64,000 nucleotides of DNA from Lophium mytilinum (Eukaryota > Ascomycota > Dothideomycetes > Mytilinidiales > Mytilinidiaceae): contig MU004181.1 in assembly GCA_010093605.1 (NCBI GenBank), positions 558,001-622,000 of the forward strand, read 5' to 3'. Made by a program: the position numbers and the translations under genes. This document shows, in pieces, positions 10,631 through 22,452 of this stretch. How positions within the stretch are numbered: position 1 is the stretch's first letter; every line of letters starts with the position of its first letter. The notes under the pieces are model-generated. The model did not search any database. It was not told where the DNA came from and worked only from the letters and a program-made list of their open reading frames with translations.

Positions 10631-11146
10631 GTTATCCGTTTGCCCGAACTCATGGCCTTATACTGTAAGGTTCCTACAACTAGAGGCGGTCCGGTACGCG
10701 TTCTGCACCTCTAAATAAGTAGCATTCCTAAATCAATAAGGCGGGCAGCTTTCAAAAGGCTGAGGCCTGATCGACAGAGTGAGGAAGGATATATTAGCGG
10801 GATGAAGGCTTTATAATATCAAGAGGCTCTCCAGTGTGCTGTCTACATACTCAATCAGTGACCTTGAGTGATCGTATTCGAGAGGTATACAAAAATGGGT
10901 CTTTAGGACACTGTACATCACCTAATTAGACACGATGACTAAGGTCACGGTAGGAAGACGTTGAGTGTAAGCTTTTTGTATTTGTTGACAAAAAGAGTAA
11001 GTAGAAGATGTCAAACGCGACGCTTCGAGGGAAGACAGCGTTGATAATTCTTCGCCCTTTAAGTACCAAAGATGACCACCAGATATACCAGCGTTCTACG
11101 CAGGTCGCTAGATATAACCGTTCATTAGAGCCCTATTCCTCAAAGT

Positions 11147-13162
11147 CTAGACACGAAAGAAATGCGCATTAAGCACCAGAAACTTCACCCCATACTCAAC
11201 ATCAGGACCACAAAACCTCCAACCCACCAAGTCTCTATTCACCTCCTGGTGTGGCGCGTCTTGCCCTATTTGTCGCCACGTCCGGAACCTTCCGCCCCGG
11301 AACCGGGCCGCCTTAAGTTCAGCTTCGGAAACATCGTCACCAAATACTACCATTCCCCACCAACCGTTGGGCGCCGAGGACAGTGTAGGTGCATGAATGA
11401 AAAGTTCCTCGAGGGGCGCTTTGCTGGTCAACAGGGTACTGAGTACTGGGCTCCATGCATCGTATTGGCACACAAGGCAGACACCTTTGAGGTGGACTGT
11501 TGATAGCGTAGTAGCGTAGCGTTTGAAAAGATTGTTCAAGTCCAATGCGCTGAGCTTGAAGTCCTGTAGCAAGAGTGTTGAAAGGCTGTCACTGGCTAGA
11601 CGAGATGCCACTGGGCCGCAAAGCCTATGGGTCTTTGAGGGGAAATGTGTTCCATCTGCGCCATCGATAGACAGAGTGTGCAGGACTGTGGAAGCACCAA
11701 AGAGTTTCAAGATGAAGTTGTGGATCGTGGCTAAGCCATCATTTGGCAACATATCATCCGAACCTTTGTGGTGGCTAATCTTGTAAACAATTTCGAGTAG
11801 GCCGTCCAGTGTAAACTTCCTGGGAAAGGAATTGTCGGAACATCTAGTGATATATCCAACCGTTGTGAGAGGAAGTTGATAAACACCCATCGACCATATG
11901 AGATCAGATTTGGATTGGGCGAGCAGATCCAGGGCTCCTAGAAAGACCTGGAAGTGGATGCACTTTCCCCAGGTTCTATCCTGGAAGGGAGGCTGATTGC
12001 ATATACCGCAGTGCCTCGTCGTGATGGAGTACGGTGTGTAGTCGCCCACCGGTTTCCCAGCTTCTCCCGCCCTGGAGTTCTCCGTGATGTTCTTGTATAG
12101 TCGTGTCGCCCTCGAGAGCCTATCATTGTCTGTGCTCGGATAAGGACCGCTATCACGACCAAGGTTTCTTAAAGCCCTAACGGCGCTCCATGGCTTTTCC
12201 ACAGCTTTTTTAGCTTCTTGGAGATTCTTCCAGGCTCGAGCGTGTTGAACAGGGATCCAGGGAGATGGAAGATCCACCAGTTCGATGGTTTCCAGCGCCG
12301 GCAGCATACTGAGGCAAACAAGGACTATTGCAAGATCCACAGCGCGCTGATCCATCTGCATACTCGGGTTGTTGAAGTGCTGAGTCCAAAGACCTTCCTC
12401 GAAGGCAAGCGATGGATCTCCAAAGTAGTACTGGAAAGGAGCGATTATTTCGCCCCGAAGAAACGTGGAGTCTTGTACTTGAATTGTGACCTTTCGGACT
12501 CGGGCTGCGAACTTCTGGTGCCCTGCGAGTCCAACAAGCGAGTTGAGCCCCGCGCGAGAGTTCGAGGCCAAAGCGAGAGTCTTGTTAGGCATGTGGAAGT
12601 TGTTTAGGCGATACAACGTCTTCTGGTGGATGTCCTTGCAGGTCGATCGGAACTCCAGAAAGTCACTCCGACTCAGGTGCTGGGAGATGAGATCTACTAT
12701 CTCCCCGGGGCAATCTTCGAGCCACAATCGTCACACATAGGTATGGACCGCAATGTCATGGGGACGCTTGGGGATGAGCCATCCAGAAGTTTGGTCAAGA
12801 AATGGTTGACGCAATTTTGAATAGAAGCCGAGGTGTATCTCCAAAGGGGTCGATTCGCTCACTGGCAGAGACTTGGGCGGCTTCTGCGGCGGTTGCGTGC
12901 GAGCTATGCGTTGATCCAGCAAAATGCAGCTCCCATCAACCCAATACGCAACGAATATTCGGTCGTATCCGTAACCCCGATCACTACCGAGTTCAGGACG
13001 GGCAATCCTCTCTCCCGGATGGACTCTGAGGCTCGATAAACCCGCCAAAGGAATGTTCTCCGTCTGCAAGTGCGAAAAGCGTCCATCAGGGCTGCCCTCT
13101 CGTAAATCAGATAGACGGAAGCCAGGACGATTTCCTGGGCGTGGGAATTGATTAGGGTTCAT
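11147..13162 (-). CDS. F-box protein D, reading broken by an in-frame TGA or spliced around it
   Basis: From the ATG at 13160-13162 the frame runs 143 codons to a TGA at 12731-12733, then continues in the same frame for 527 residues to 11147. The downstream part has no ATG before its F-box (CPGEIVDLISQHLSRSDFLE). It carries the family block SRAGLNSLVGLAGHQKFAAR, a candidate zinc site C-x2-C-x12-C-x-H (Cys codons at 12008-12010 and 11999-12001), an LRR-like middle, FGDDVSEAEL and the tail NRDLVGWRFCGPDVEYGVKF. A possible intron, 12715-12808 (weak donor GTCAAC, acceptor CGAAG), would skip the TGA and join in frame to CPGEI. Without it the gene is a nonsense pseudogene. The N-terminal 140 residues resemble nothing I know. 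Confidence 0.65.
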
Positions 13163-13523
13163 GACTTTATTGATTGGAGTGCGGTCCTGGTGGTGGGGTG
13201 GTGTTGTGGATGATATGGTGTGGTTCAAAGTAGGAGAGTTGCCTCGACTGAGCTGTAAATAGCGGTCTGCTCTTGGTGAATGAACACTGCCCAGGCATTG
13301 AATCACGCCAAGCCCTGCATAGTGAAGGACGACTCCTCTGACCACCGGGCGCCGTACCAGAGCACTTCCTATTTCGACGAGAATGCCAGGTCACCCGGAC
13401 ATTCACGACGTCATTCGCGAGGATGGGCGTAGGACAGGAATGAAAGAATCTAAAATGGAATAATTACTAAATTGGGTATCAAACCTCGTCTCTTCCCTAC
13501 CTAGTTTCTAGGCACCGTTCACA
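13163..13523. other. Spacer between F-box gene D and irs4
   Basis: About 360 bp, the 5' flank of D and 3' flank of irs4. An in-frame extension of D's N-terminal ORF reaches 13345, but the better start is at 13162. Nothing else seen. Confidence 0.4.
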
Positions 13524-15590
13524 TTACCCTTTCCCTACCTTGACTCTCACACCAGCCCCCCGCACACTGCCCCACACACTTTCGGTAACCCGGGGCGGGA
13601 GCTTCCGCCCCTTGAGCATCTGATCCACCAACCACAAGCCGACCACGAACTCCTCCCTCCGCAACCTCGCTAGTCCCCTCGAGTCAACCAGGTTCCATAC
13701 TTCTTCAAGTACATGTTCTGGCAAACGGCTGCGAGCCCACACATCTCTTACAACAAGGGCGTGCACATCCCACCCTGGATCAAATTCCGCATCAACTCGG
13801 TTTGGAGATGGCGATTTCGACGTACCCGGCACAACGTATAGGCCCTTGTTCGCAGCCCAAACGCCTTCATACCGCTTTCGCTCACGTTCGGTAATGACAT
13901 CGCGCCAACGTTTGCGGTCACCCTCGTGATGCTTGTTCGGGTGCTTGCGGCCCATGCCGAGGACACGTTTGCCCTTGCGCTTATAGCGCTCGTCAGAGTC
14001 TTCGCTTTCAGAAGATGTAGATTCTTTGCGCATAGTGGTACGCAGCTTGCCTGGTCCAGGCTTAGATTTCGTCGGCGATGGCGAGCGGGAACTGTGGAAG
14101 GGGTGGTGGTGGTGCTTCTTGGGTGGCTGGTTGCGAATGGGCAGGGGTGGAAGGGGAGACCGAGCGGGTGCGGGAGAAGCATTGCGTGAGGAGGCAAGGG
14201 CGGCGCCGACCATAGCATTGGCGAGGGAGTCACCGGTTATATGGGGCGTCATCTGGCGAAGAGATGCACGCTGGTAGTTAGAGTGGTACATGGACGATCC
14301 GGAGGGCTGAGAAGTGAGGGCTGCAGCAGCGCGCGGGGGCGGAAAATTCTCAGGTGGTGTGGCCAGACGGCCAACCTGAGCTGCTGTGTTGGATTGTGAC
14401 AATATTTTAGGATGGAGAGATTTTGAACTTGACTCTGATTTGCTATCGGGTTTACGAGTTCCCGATCGACGCGGTGGTGGAAGGCTGGGCTTCGATTTCA
14501 AATCTGCTTGTGTTTCTGGCGCTGATGTGAAAGAAGTAGGAGATGAATCATTCTCGTCGTTCCCATCCATAGACGCTGATCGTGGCCTCGAATAACGGTT
14601 TTCGTCATCAAGAGAGCCAGTCCGAGGCTTGGAAGAATAATTCGAGTTGACTTCTTGCGATTTTGGTCGAGACCTTCGAGGAGCAGGTGGCTTCGGGCGT
14701 TCTACGGCCGGCTTGATGGTAGTCAATTCGGGCAGCTTTGGTTTTGGTCTAGCAGCCATATTGCTTGCAGATGGAATACTGTGGCGCTCTGCGGAAGGGG
14801 CAGTTTGGTCTGGCACCGCAAATGCAATGGGTCTTTGCGGCTTTGGCGACTTGACTGGCGGTGGTGCACCTCGAGACTTGAGAACAGAGGCGGTGCTCGA
14901 CGGAGTGGTCGGAGTTTTAGCGCGTGCTTGCTCGAATATTTGGACTAGCGAATTAGTAGGCATTATAGGGGTATTATCTGTCGCCTTCGCCTGCTCTAAG
15001 TTCCGTCCTGAATTCTGGAGCGCGGGTATGCTCGACTCATGGCTGTCGTGCCTGGGCTGAGGCTGAGGCTTGCCAGCTGACAGACTCAGCCGTGTCTTGG
15101 CATCCCCGATTGTTCCGGGGGGAGGCAGCCTATCCTCCTGTTCCGTATCTCTAGGCGTCGGCAGCGGGAAATACGAATGGGTAAGATCGGGCTTTGATTT
15201 TGAGGGGGTGCCAGGGGTGCTCCGTGCCGCGGCGAGTTTCGCGGCGATATTCGAGGGTGACGCTGTTCGATTGGAGTGAAGGTCGGCTGGGACCTCCAGA
15301 ATGCTGGAGCCATTCGACTTTGCAGACCACGGCAAGGGAGATGGTTGCGACTGATAGCTGCCTCCCGTCCATTGCTTTTGTATTGGCGAGGACTGGTGTG
15401 ATGCTCCTGCTCTTGTTGCAGCCGTCAATGCCCCATTCCCACCCCCAGTATAGGTCTGGCCGATCGGCTTCGGCTTGACGGGAGGCTTGGAAAAGGCAGA
15501 AGACGCGCCGAGGAGAGCAGCGTCACGGACATTATACTGGGTGCCGCCGGGGCTGGGAGTGGGTCGAGGGGGTGGCCGGTTGTAGCTCAT
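13524..15590 (-). CDS. irs4: EH-domain protein of the Irs4/Tax4 type
   Basis: Intronless, 688 residues from the ATG at 15588-15590; the frame stays open upstream only to a GTG. A long Pro/Ser/Lys-rich disordered region (residues about 1-560) is followed by a basic stretch ([20 protein letters not shown]). A C-terminal EH-like domain follows, with [53 protein letters not shown] and [17 protein letters not shown]. That layout is typical of fungal Irs4/Tax4 proteins. In yeast they bind the Inp51 phosphatase, affect PI(4,5)P2 levels and cell-wall signalling, and influence rDNA silencing. It is divergent from lig4 across 384 bp. The family call is good; the exact paralogue is inferred. Confidence 0.82.
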   Translation of the reverse strand: MSYNRPPPRPTPSPGGTQYNVRDAALLGASSAFSKPPVKPKPIGQTYTGGGNGALTAATRAGASHQSSPIQKQWTGGSYQSQPSPLPWSAKSNGSSILEVPADLHSNRTASPSNIAAKLAAARSTPGTPSKSKPDLTHSYFPLPTPRDTEQEDRLPPPGTIGDAKTRLSLSAGKPQPQPRHDSHESSIPALQNSGRNLEQAKATDNTPIMPTNSLVQIFEQARAKTPTTPSSTASVLKSRGAPPPVKSPKPQRPIAFAVPDQTAPSAERHSIPSASNMAARPKPKLPELTTIKPAVERPKPPAPRRSRPKSQEVNSNYSSKPRTGSLDDENRYSRPRSASMDGNDENDSSPTSFTSAPETQADLKSKPSLPPPRRSGTRKPDSKSESSSKSLHPKILSQSNTAAQVGRLATPPENFPPPRAAAALTSQPSGSSMYHSNYQRASLRQMTPHITGDSLANAMVGAALASSRNASPAPARSPLPPLPIRNQPPKKHHHHPFHSSRSPSPTKSKPGPGKLRTTMRKESTSSESEDSDERYKRKGKRVLGMGRKHPNKHHEGDRKRWRDVITERERKRYEGVWAANKGLYVVPGTSKSPSPNRVDAEFDPGWDVHALVVRDVWARSRLPEHVLEEVWNLVDSRGLARLRREEFVVGLWLVDQMLKGRKLPPRVTESVWGSVRGAGVRVKVGKG

Positions 15591-15974
15591 GGATGCATGA
15601 GGCTGCGCCAGGAGTCGAAGGAGAGCGGCGGGAAGGGTCGGAAGCACTCATGTGAAATGTGCGGGTGCAACTGTAGAAGTATAGGACCAAACAAAGACAG
15701 GATGAGAAGAAAGAAGACGGAGAGAACGAGCGGTGGGAGTGAATGGGTATTGTTGTTGACGTTGAATCGACGTTGACCAAGAGGATTCGCGGATGACAGC
15801 TCCACTGAAGCTAGGCCGCATCCGGAGCCGTGCTATTTTGGACCATCCGGCCGAATCTCGGCACTTGGATAGAATCACATGACTGCGCAAAAGCGTGTTC
15901 CGGCTGCTGCCTTCGCGTCTTCTCATCCGTCATTCACACCTCCATGCCAATATACCACCAGCACCGTTCTCACC
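15591..15974. promoter_or_regulatory. Divergent promoter region of irs4 and lig4
   Basis: 384 bp separate the two proposed ATGs. The lig4 start has a good context (CACCATGG). No specific factor site is claimed. Confidence 0.4.
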
Positions 15975-18900
15975 ATGGCGGACACTGAGATGCCAGATGC
16001 GGATGCTATTGAAGAGCAGAGGTTGCAATATGCCCCCGGACAGGTGACCGCCGAAGAGCTGGATTCGAAGTATCCCAATCGCCCAATTAATACTCGCAAA
16101 ACACTTCCCTTTCATCAATTGTTCACTACTCTGTTCAATCCTCTCAATGATGCCCGCACCAAGCCTGGATCTGCTCCAATTGCATCCCGCCGGAAGGTCG
16201 GCCCGCATGGCCAGACCAAGATGACACCACATGAAGCTCGGCGAAATATCATTGAACGGTTCATTGATAATTGGAGAAAGGAAGTTGGCAACGATGTCTA
16301 CCCAGCCCTCCGTCTCATTGTACCAGAGAAAGACCGTGACCGCGCTATGTACGGTCTAAAAGAGAAAGCGATTGCCAAGCTTCTTGTCCGGACTATGAAG
16401 ATTGACGCAAAGTCTGAAGACGCCGACAAAATGCTCAATTGGAAGCTCCCTGGCCATAAGTGGTCCAATGCCTCCGCTGGGGATTTTGCTGGTCGGTGTT
16501 TTGAAGTCATCTCCAAGCGCCCCTTGCGTACTACCATTGGAAATATGAGCATCGCCGAGGTCAATGCGGATTTGGACCGACTGTCTCTCGCGTCCAAGGA
16601 AGAGGACCAGCTTCCCATATTCAAGAGGTTCTATCAGCGCATGAACCCAGAAGAGTTGATGTGGCTCATACGTATCATCCTCCGACAAATGAAGATTGGT
16701 GCTACCGAGAAGACTATCTTTGATATCTGGCACCCGGATGCTGATGCCTTGTATAACGTGTCATCTAACCTTAGGCGGGTCTGCTGGGAATTATGGGATC
16801 CCGAAACTCGTCTCTTGGGCGAGGATACTGGGGTGGCTCTGATGCAATGTTTCCAGCCCCAGTTGGCCGCTTTCCAGATGAAGTCGTTTGATCAAATGGT
16901 CAAGAAGATGAAAGGAACCGAAGACGATGATTCTTTCTGGATCGAGGAGAAGCTGGATGGCGAGCGCATGCAATTGCATATGGTGGAAGACGACAGCGTG
17001 CTTGGTGGAAAGCGCTTCAAGTTCTGGTCCCGAAAGGCCAAGGACTACACGTATCTCTATGGAAGCAGCTTTGACCCCGACGAAGAATGTGCGCTCACTC
17101 GATTCATCAAAGATGCCTTTGGCGATAACGTTCGAAACATTATATTGGACGGCGAAATGATTACTTGGGACATGGAGCTAGACAAGATCGTAGGCTTTGG
17201 GACTCTCAAGACAGCCGCTTTGTCGGAGCAAAAGAATCGCTTCTCCAGCAGTACCGGTCAACGGCCTCTATACCGAGTTTTTGATTGCCTCTACCTCAAT
17301 GATCGACCTATTACGCAGTTCACTCTTCGTGACCGTCGGAGGGCTCTCGAAGCTAGTCTCACCCCTGTCCACCGTCGCATTGAGGTTCACCCATACGCCG
17401 AAGCACACTCGCCCGAGGATATTGATCCGGCTTTGCGAAAGGTGGTTGAGGCCGCTTCCGAAGGATTGGTCCTCAAGAATCCACGCTCCGCCTATCGCCT
17501 GAACGATCGCAATGACGACTGGATCAAGGTCAAGCCCGAGTACATGACCGAGTTCGGTGAAGCCCTTGATTGCATTGTCATAGGTGGCTACTATGGATCT
17601 GGTCATCGAGGCGGCGGGCTGTCTAGCTTCATGTGTGGTCTTCGGGTGGATCAGGAGCAAATCGACCGAGGCGCAGATCCTATGAAGTGCTATTCCTTCT
17701 TCAAGGTTGGCGGTGGCTTCACGAAAGATGATTACAACAAGATCAAACATCTCACAGACGGCAAATGGATTGATTGGGATGCGAGGAATCCTCCGACCGA
17801 CTTCATCGAGCTTGGCGGTCATGCCGAAAATAAACAGTACGAGCGCCCCGATGTCTGGATTAAACCAAACGACTCGGTGGTTATTGCGGTCAAGGCTGCA
17901 TCTGTTGGGGCCAGTGATCAGTTCCGATTGGGCATGACGTTGCGATTTCCGCGATACAAGCGACTGAGGCCTGATAAAGACTGGAAATCCGCACTTTCCA
18001 TCAAAGAGTTCACCACTTTGCAGAGGAATGTGCAGCAAGAGCACCAAGAGAAGGAGAAGGAATTCGAGGTCGACCAACGAAGGAAGAAGGCCAAAACGAC
18101 GAAGAAAACATTGATCATTTCTGGTTCTGACACTGTCAGGATGCCGTATGGAGGACCCGAAACGAAGATATTCGAGGGTCTGAGTTTTTGTACGTACTTT
18201 TCCCTCACATGCAGCTCCGCGCTAATCGTTGCAGACATCATGACCGAAGCATTAAAACCTCAAAAGACATCGAAGGCCGAGCTCGAGCAGATGGTGAAGA
18301 ACAACGGCGGGAAAATCGTGCAAAAAGAAACCGCTGCAAAGGATCTCGTCATCATCGCGGACCGAAATCTCGTCAAAGTCACCGTGCTCGAGAAGCATGG
18401 CAAGTACAATCTCATCCGCCCGATCTGGATTTTCGATTGCATCAAACAAGCAGAAATTGACTCCGGCCGGGCAAGTTTGCTGCTGCCTTTCGAACCCAAC
18501 CGCCATATGCTCTTCCTGAAGCCTGACGAGCAGTTTCAGGTGGAAGAAAATGTGGATGAGTATGGCGATAGCTATGCGAGGGACATCACAGTCGACGAGC
18601 TCAAGCAGCTCTTCAGCAACATGCCGACGAAATTTGAGGAGACTGCGTTCAACCCGGAACGGTTCCTTGACCAAAGCGAGGATCATGATCTTAACATCAC
18701 TACGCTTCCTGGCTACTTGTTCCGGGGACTGACCGTCTATTTCGACAAACCATCGCAGCGGAATGGCGGAGCTGTACAGTCTCCAAAGGATCTAACCCTT
18801 GATCTTGCGGCCTACAGCATCCGCGCCGGAGCTGGAAAAATTTCGGAAGCTTTAAGCGACAAGGAAATTACCCATGTCGTTATAGGGAATGATACGAGTC

Positions 18901-19028
18901 GGCTGGCTCAGATTATGGAGGCCATCGCGCAGAGGGCTAGGCTGCCTAGGGTTGTGAACGTGGAGTGGGTTCAGGTTAGCTGGGCAGAGCGGACGTTGGT
19001 GGATGAGGAACGATTTGGTGTCCTTTAA
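15975..19028 (+). CDS. lig4: DNA ligase IV (ATP-dependent, non-homologous end joining)
   Basis: Seals double-strand breaks in the nucleus together with the Xrcc4/Lif1 partner. The start chosen is the ATG at 15975; an upstream ATG at 15879 adds 32 residues unlike the family. The exons are 15975..18189 and 18235..19028, giving 1002 residues. The 45-bp intron (GTACGT...TTGCAG) is a multiple of three and stop-free, so the unspliced frame is open too. Splicing restores GLSFYIMTEALKP at the start of BRCT1. Motifs in order: DNA-binding helical region; nucleotidyl motif EEKLDGERM with Lys326 as the AMP acceptor; FWSRKAKDYTYLYG; IILDGEMITWD; YRVFDCLYLN; EGLVLKNP; DWIKVKPEY. Tandem BRCT domains sit at about 720-815 and 890-1002, with a charged linker where the partner binds in this family. 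Everything looks intact. Confidence 0.96.
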   Translation: MADTEMPDADAIEEQRLQYAPGQVTAEELDSKYPNRPINTRKTLPFHQLFTTLFNPLNDARTKPGSAPIASRRKVGPHGQTKMTPHEARRNIIERFIDNWRKEVGNDVYPALRLIVPEKDRDRAMYGLKEKAIAKLLVRTMKIDAKSEDADKMLNWKLPGHKWSNASAGDFAGRCFEVISKRPLRTTIGNMSIAEVNADLDRLSLASKEEDQLPIFKRFYQRMNPEELMWLIRIILRQMKIGATEKTIFDIWHPDADALYNVSSNLRRVCWELWDPETRLLGEDTGVALMQCFQPQLAAFQMKSFDQMVKKMKGTEDDDSFWIEEKLDGERMQLHMVEDDSVLGGKRFKFWSRKAKDYTYLYGSSFDPDEECALTRFIKDAFGDNVRNIILDGEMITWDMELDKIVGFGTLKTAALSEQKNRFSSSTGQRPLYRVFDCLYLNDRPITQFTLRDRRRALEASLTPVHRRIEVHPYAEAHSPEDIDPALRKVVEAASEGLVLKNPRSAYRLNDRNDDWIKVKPEYMTEFGEALDCIVIGGYYGSGHRGGGLSSFMCGLRVDQEQIDRGADPMKCYSFFKVGGGFTKDDYNKIKHLTDGKWIDWDARNPPTDFIELGGHAENKQYERPDVWIKPNDSVVIAVKAASVGASDQFRLGMTLRFPRYKRLRPDKDWKSALSIKEFTTLQRNVQQEHQEKEKEFEVDQRRKKAKTTKKTLIISGSDTVRMPYGGPETKIFEGLSFCTYFSLTCSSALIVADIMTEALKPQKTSKAELEQMVKNNGGKIVQKETAAKDLVIIADRNLVKVTVLEKHGKYNLIRPIWIFDCIKQAEIDSGRASLLLPFEPNRHMLFLKPDEQFQVEENVDEYGDSYARDITVDELKQLFSNMPTKFEETAFNPERFLDQSEDHDLNITTLPGYLFRGLTVYFDKPSQRNGGAVQSPKDLTLDLAAYSIRAGAGKISEALSDKEITHVVIGNDTSRLAQIMEAIAQRARLPRVVNVEWVQVSWAERTLVDEERFGVL

Positions 19029-19962
19029 GCATTATCTTGCCATGACGCGATGGTTAGCAGTGGCGAACTTGATTCATATGGGAACGGACAGAGGAACGCG
19101 GTGTAGGCGTATCAGTGCAAGATTGTAGGTACAGGTATTGCCGAAGGGAACATAATCTTGGAGATCTGCCCGGCGGATCTGAGAAATTCAAATCAAAATA
19201 CGAAAGCGTACGCCGCAAGGGCAATCGAGGGGGTAGATACATTGCCTGTCAACTATACTACTGGTCATGCTATTGCTACCTATTGGATGCTCACCGATTT
19301 TATCAAGGTCAGGAGGCATAGGTCATGCCCATGATAATCCTTTTGATTCGCATTGAAGCCTCATCCTCAGTCACTACTTCTCCTTTTTCTATTGTCACCT
19401 GCAGCCAACTAGGTGCATCTGCCGTGCCACATCCCCTTTGAACGTCGAACAATGATATTGTTCTCATTCATTCTCATCCTCTGGGGCGAAAATATCACTA
19501 GCTGCCTTCCTCTTCAGCCATGGGAAATCAGCAATAGGCGCTTCCAATTACATGTCTAGACTGCAGGCTGGTCCCCCAGCTTGGCCTGCATAGTTATATC
19601 GCTTCTCGCCGCAATCACTCATATGGCGGTGAAACCCTCTCCAGCTCGTCAAACTCGCTCTCGCTTACGAATACCTCTCCAATGGAAATGGCACTCCCAC
19701 ATACATAGCTTCACGGGGTATATGTACGATAAGCGACAACACTGGTTGTGGTGCTCCTCGGGGGAAATACCATTTGAGGGTTCTTTCTTCTTGGTTCTAG
19801 GATTTCTTTCAGCGATCCATCGCAGCTGTATCCAAAAAAGTTTCCTTTATCCCACAACCGCAATTTCGGGTTTTATCAACTTTCCACGAATGTTCGGGAA
19901 ATCGATATCATACATTTTCACTTTAAACAATCAATAAGTTGGAGGAGCTGGTTGAAATCGGG
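19029..19962. other. Intergenic region downstream of lig4
   Basis: About 930 bp. One 118-codon frame (19581-19937) is open but has no domain or good composition, so I do not call it. No repeat or RNA gene seen. Confidence 0.4.
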
Positions 19963-20529
19963 ATGATCATGCGTACCGCAATCCAACCACCTCCCCGCGA
20001 AATCAAGCCGTTCCTACTACCACCAGTCACTATACGCACAACCACCAACATCCTCGCAACAACAACCCCACAAATAACTCCTACTACCCCTAACTCACCC
20101 ATCCCCCCCTCATCAACAGACTTATGGAGTCCCCAATCCCCACAGCATCCCCCTCGGACGCGGAGGCGGTGGAGCGCGACAAAGGCAACGAAGATCCCAA
20201 GCGGCGTTTACATAGATAAACGCAATCGATATGCGGTTTGGAGGGCGCATATTGAGCGAAGATCCGGTAGGGTCAGAGAGGGCGGTATCATGAACATGGT
20301 AAAGCGCATTGGCTCAGTGTCTTCTAAAGCTGTGAGGTTTGCGTTTAAGGTAGGAACCGTGTTGGCGGTGGGCGTTACCCTCGTGGAGAGACGGCATCGG
20401 CTTGAGGAGACGGCGTGGGAGTATGGGTGGTTGGTGCTTTTGGCGCCGCCGAGGTGGGGGGAGGGTGAGGAGGGTGGGGGAAGGAGGTATGAAGGGGGGG
20501 GAGGGATGAGGTATGAGCCAGGGCTGTAG
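19963..20529 (+). CDS. Small hypothetical protein, weakly supported
   Basis: 188 codons from the ATG at 19963 (alternative ATG at 19969). The N-terminal half is Thr/Pro-rich and low in complexity. The middle (GVYIDKRNRYAVWRAHIERR, then MVKRIGSVSSKAVRFAFKVG) reads as ordinary basic amphipathic protein with a short hydrophobic run. The end is Gly/Glu/Arg-rich. I recognise no domain. It faces the convergent copper transporter gene 236 bp away. It may be a real small gene or chance. Confidence 0.35.
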   Translation: MIMRTAIQPPPREIKPFLLPPVTIRTTTNILATTTPQITPTTPNSPIPPSSTDLWSPQSPQHPPRTRRRWSATKATKIPSGVYIDKRNRYAVWRAHIERRSGRVREGGIMNMVKRIGSVSSKAVRFAFKVGTVLAVGVTLVERRHRLEETAWEYGWLVLLAPPRWGEGEEGGGRRYEGGGGMRYEPGL

Positions 20530-20765
20530 ATTTTTTAGGAAAGAGAGGTAGCGTTTCGTGGGGTGGGGATGTGTGAACTCTTCCACCATGGCGTGCGGTG
20601 CCTCAAACAGATTTTAGATACTCGATGTTAGATGAAATTTTGACATTTCGTCCACCCACTACCCTCGCCCGACTACCTCAAACAACGGTGGCCAATTTAT
20701 ATGTCTCTTATCCCCAGCTCGTCCACCTCCTCCGCACACCAAACCCGCATGCGCCCCCCATCCCC

Positions 20766-21489
20766 TCAACCACAGCACACCGTAACCTCCTCCTCCACCC
20801 CCTCCCCCCCCGCCCTCACCGTCTCCCAACCAAACACAAAGCTGCCCAAAAACGCCCCAACAAAAATACAGATAATAATATACCCATTAAAGTACATCGC
20901 CAACAGCATCACAAAGTACGCAATAGCGAACTGCACCATATGCAACCCCGCCTTGACAGCCTGCTGCCCGACACTCGGCCGAAAGCTCCTCTCCCGCCCA
21001 CTGGTGCTGATCAGCGCCGAGCGCACTCCAGGGGCTTTGTTGGCAGCGGTGGCAGGGTTGCTAGGTGCAGTCGAGGTGAGGGAGGCGAGGTGCGCGCGCA
21101 GGATGTAGCGGTCGTATTCCTTGGCGAAGCGGCGGAAGAACTCGAGGGTCATGACGAGGAGGATCACGCCGATGCAGGAGCCGGCGAACATGCCGTGGGA
21201 GGTTATGTGCCAGGAGCTGGCGATGAAGCCTGGGGCTGTTAGAGAAGCTTCGTGTGAGGCTGAGAGGAGAGACGGGGAGAGGGGGCGTACAGGAGTCGAT
21301 GGTGTACCAGTTCCACAGCATCTGGGGGGTGTTAGCTTGGGAGGATGGATTCTGGGGGAGGGAGGTAAGTACGGAGATTTTGCAGCTGTCGCCCATGCTC
21401 ATGCTCATGGTGGCAGTGCTGGTGGCTGCGGCGGCGGTGCCGGTTGCGGAGGCCATGCTCATAGCCATAGTGGAAGTTCCCATGTCCAT
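20766..21489 (-). CDS. ctr3: Ctr3-type copper transporter
   Basis: Three-exon gene, complement(20766..21235, 21291..21321, 21373..21489), 205 residues. The introns of 55 and 51 bp have donors GTACGC and GTACTT; the 51-bp one is stop-free and a multiple of three. Ctr proteins form trimers that take up Cu(I) at the plasma membrane or release it from the vacuole. The N-terminus is Met/Ser-rich (MSMSMGDSCKIS). MLWNWYTIDSSPGF follows, then a first membrane segment (GMFAGSCIGVILLVMTLEFF) and a basic loop. The last segments carry the Cu-selectivity M-x3-M (MLLAM) and the packing motif G-x3-G (GAFLG). The CKISMLWNWYTID signature fits the Ctr3 branch rather than Ctr1. Intact. Confidence 0.92.
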
Positions 21490-22388
21490 GATGGCGGTGG
21501 GTTGAGTGGTTGACTTTGGTGGTGGTGTTAGGAATGGAGGCTGAGTGTGAAAGGCAGAAGGGAGAGAAAAGGCGAGAGGTAAATTTATAAGTGCTGGTGG
21601 GAGCTGAAGTTACGGGTTACCTTGGTACTGTGCTCAATATAAGCTTTTGCGATCCGTGGATGTCGGCTCATCGCGCGAGTTTGAGCATATTGGAGTACCC
21701 CGGTCACCTCATCCAATTTTGGATTGTCTTTGGCGATAACACACGCCATTGACGCGGAAATTAGAGGGAGCCCATATAAAGATAAAGCTTGCTACATCTT
21801 ATAAGGATGATCCTATCGGATATAAAGTGGAAGTCTAAAACTGTTTGAGGTGGTTAGAGAGCTACTAGCCTTGTCAGAGCTGTCGTCTTACGGTTACTGA
21901 TTACGTATCGGGGAGCGCTCAACAGTGATGGGTAAGCGTACAAAGGTCTAGATATAATGTGCATCAGACGTATATGATATTGCAAAGTAGATTAATCGGT
22001 GCGTGGGTAGTCACATATAACGAGGGACGAAGGAGGTAGTGTCACATTGGCGAAATCGGGTGTGAGGCGCCGTCGACCAATGGCCACGTATGATATATTG
22101 TCTTACAAAAAATGATTCTTGGTATTAGTCCATATTTCCAGCGGAGAACAGGTCGAATTTCCTTGGTCGTGAGGTTTGGAATGATTCGTATGCGGGTGAG
22201 CATGTTTTCGGCCTCGGCTGGCAGGGGTCGTGCAGCAATTGTGTCCACGAATCAAAAAGAAGAGTGGAATCATCGAGTCGTCGCAAAGGAAAAAAACTTG
22301 GGCAATGGACGACTAGAAAAGGGGTTCACGAGCATGAAAGAAAGAGTTTCTAGACACTGACATTACCGTTAGTGGAGTTCCGACCATG

Positions 22389-22399
22389 GGTCACGTGAC
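22389..22399. promoter_or_regulatory. GGTCACGTGAC E-box palindrome
   Basis: A CACGTG core in an extended palindrome. The identical 11-mer occurs at 24825-24835, on the other side of the HET gene. CACGTG cores are bound by basic helix-loop-helix factors such as Cbf1-like proteins. It lies 3' of the HET gene and about 900 bp from ctr3, so the target is unclear. Confidence 0.35.
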
Positions 22400-22452
22400 T
22401 CAACTCATCCCTTGGCACAAAGCTCTACACTATACCACGTCGTGCATCTGTG

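Larger units (their letters stand above)
9772..11146. other. Intergenic region with repeats and an F-box relic
   Basis: No intact gene. It holds repeat R (9868-10035), an F-box C-terminal relic (10303-10494) and a more diverged R-like piece (10536-10630). The rest, 10.7-11.1 kb, is A/T-rich with nothing recognised. Confidence 0.5.

Noticed and set aside
19581-19937. 118-codon ORF downstream of lig4
   Set aside because: No domain, no good start context, and composition unlike neighbouring genes.
20314-21513. Several open frames on the plus strand over ctr3
   Set aside because: They run antisense to a clear Ctr gene with matching exon junctions; composition is Pro/His/Gly-rich shadow.
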